Positions 63,696-64,000 of a stretch of DNA of 64,000 nt are shown here, in pieces. The notes below the pieces were generated by a model that made no database searches, was not told the origin of the DNA, and saw only the letters and a program-made list of their open reading frames with translations. Location of the stretch: positions 372,001 through 436,000 of the forward strand of contig CAVWAR010000017.1 in assembly GCA_963753075.1 (NCBI GenBank), given 5' to 3'. The DNA is from Prado023 sp963753075 (lineage in GTDB: Bacteria > Actinomycetota > Actinomycetes > S36-B12 > CAIYMF01). Numbering within the stretch: the stretch's first letter is position 1; each line of letters opens with the position of its first letter. The position numbers and the translations under genes were made by a program.

Positions 63696-64000
63696 ATGGG
63701 AGTCCCCGACACCGACCGTGCGAGTGAGCGTGGGCGGCAGGATGCGGGCTTCACGCTGATCGAAGCCGTGGTCGCCCTCTTCGTCCTGGGAATCATCTTC
63801 ACCGCGCTGGCGGCTGCTGCTGTCGGGACGTTGCGCGCGTCGCTCGTCTCGCGGGTCGAGCAACAGGGAATCGACTTCGCCACGGAAGCACTCGAGACTG
63901 CTCGGGCGACGGACTTCGCCGGCCTGGCGATGACATCCGACGGCCTGGCCGGGGACCCACACATCACGGCATGCGGCCCGGACAAGTGCATCGACCCCGG
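63696..64000 (+). CDS. Prepilin-like protein (PilV/minor pilin type), 5' part only
   Basis: The frame from ATG 63696 runs off the window edge; 101 residues are seen. A prepilin peptide ending RGRQDAG precedes FTLIEAVVALFVLGIIFTALA, with Glu at +5. The following part (RVEQQGIDFATEALETARATDF) is typical of PilV/GspI-like minor pilins. It probably belongs to the minor pilin set that primes pilus assembly. Its frame is intact over the visible part. Confidence 0.8.
   Translation, partial: MGVPDTDRASERGRQDAGFTLIEAVVALFVLGIIFTALAAAAVGTLRASLVSRVEQQGIDFATEALETARATDFAGLAMTSDGLAGDPHITACGPDKCIDP

Overview
This is a high-GC actinobacterial chromosome segment. Several signs agree: a phosphatidylinositol mannoside operon (PI synthase, PatA-type acyltransferase, PimA), GTG/ATG starts with frequent 1-4 base stop/start overlaps, many TANNNT -10 boxes 6-9 bases before a start codon (leaderless messages), a LexA box of the CGAAC-N4-GTTCG type, and gene orders shared with Mycobacterium and Streptomyces. 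I see no tRNA, rRNA, CRISPR array, integrase or insertion sequence. Almost everything is vertically inherited housekeeping DNA; an accessory flavour appears only at the left edge (sugar importer) and the right edge (type IV pilus genes). I cannot name genus or species.

Layout. 1-2.8 kb: end of an alpha-glucoside/maltodextrin-type ABC importer (binding protein and two permeases, the second frameshifted), convergent with the glycogen debranching enzyme gene glgX (2.9-5.0 kb). 5.1-6.0 kb: enoyl-CoA hydratase. 6.2-17.4 kb: a block matching the mycobacterial Rv1822-Rv1832 order: CDP-alcohol phosphatidyltransferase, a GDP-mannose pyrophosphorylase-like fusion, DUF881, small basic protein, DUF881, gcvH, a GarA-like FHA protein, MerR, DUF151 nuclease-like protein, MerR, gcvP. 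It joins glycine cleavage to its GarA-type switch. 17.4-20.9 kb: HAD phosphatase, thioesterase-like protein, EF-G-like GTPase. 21.0-24.3 kb: the PIM lipid operon. 24.4-29.8 kb: DUF3048 lipoprotein, pdxS-pdxT (PLP synthase), yebC, and a wax-ester-synthase/DGAT acyltransferase with a histone-H1-like tail. 29.9-37.8 kb: SOS-controlled ruvCAB, yajC-secD-secF, bifunctional rel (no apt between secF and rel). 37.8-44 kb: DUF349 protein, cyclophilin, MBL hydrolase, hisS, aspS. 44-50.8 kb: copC, a CopD-CtaG fusion, a membrane protein, GNAT, rarA, and a small protein. 50.8-55.9 kb: alaS-ruvX-mltG-aroE. 56-64 kb: DUF4388 protein, pilB, pilT, pilC, a decayed pilin, an intact pilin and the start of a second prepilin-like gene.

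The most striking feature is the pilus region. pilB, pilT and pilC are interrupted by about 16 reading-frame changes. Every one is repaired by removing a single base, and no conserved motif is lost; twelve lie in pilC alone. One similar event splits the second sugar permease. I see no such break in the remaining protein genes. This pattern fits local consensus error better than gene decay, but must be resolved before concluding anything about piliation. Between pilC and pilA lies a 5'-truncated, stop-interrupted pilin remnant that shares the SDLRNAAT-x-Q block with the intact pilin, pointing to past duplication or turnover of the major pilin.
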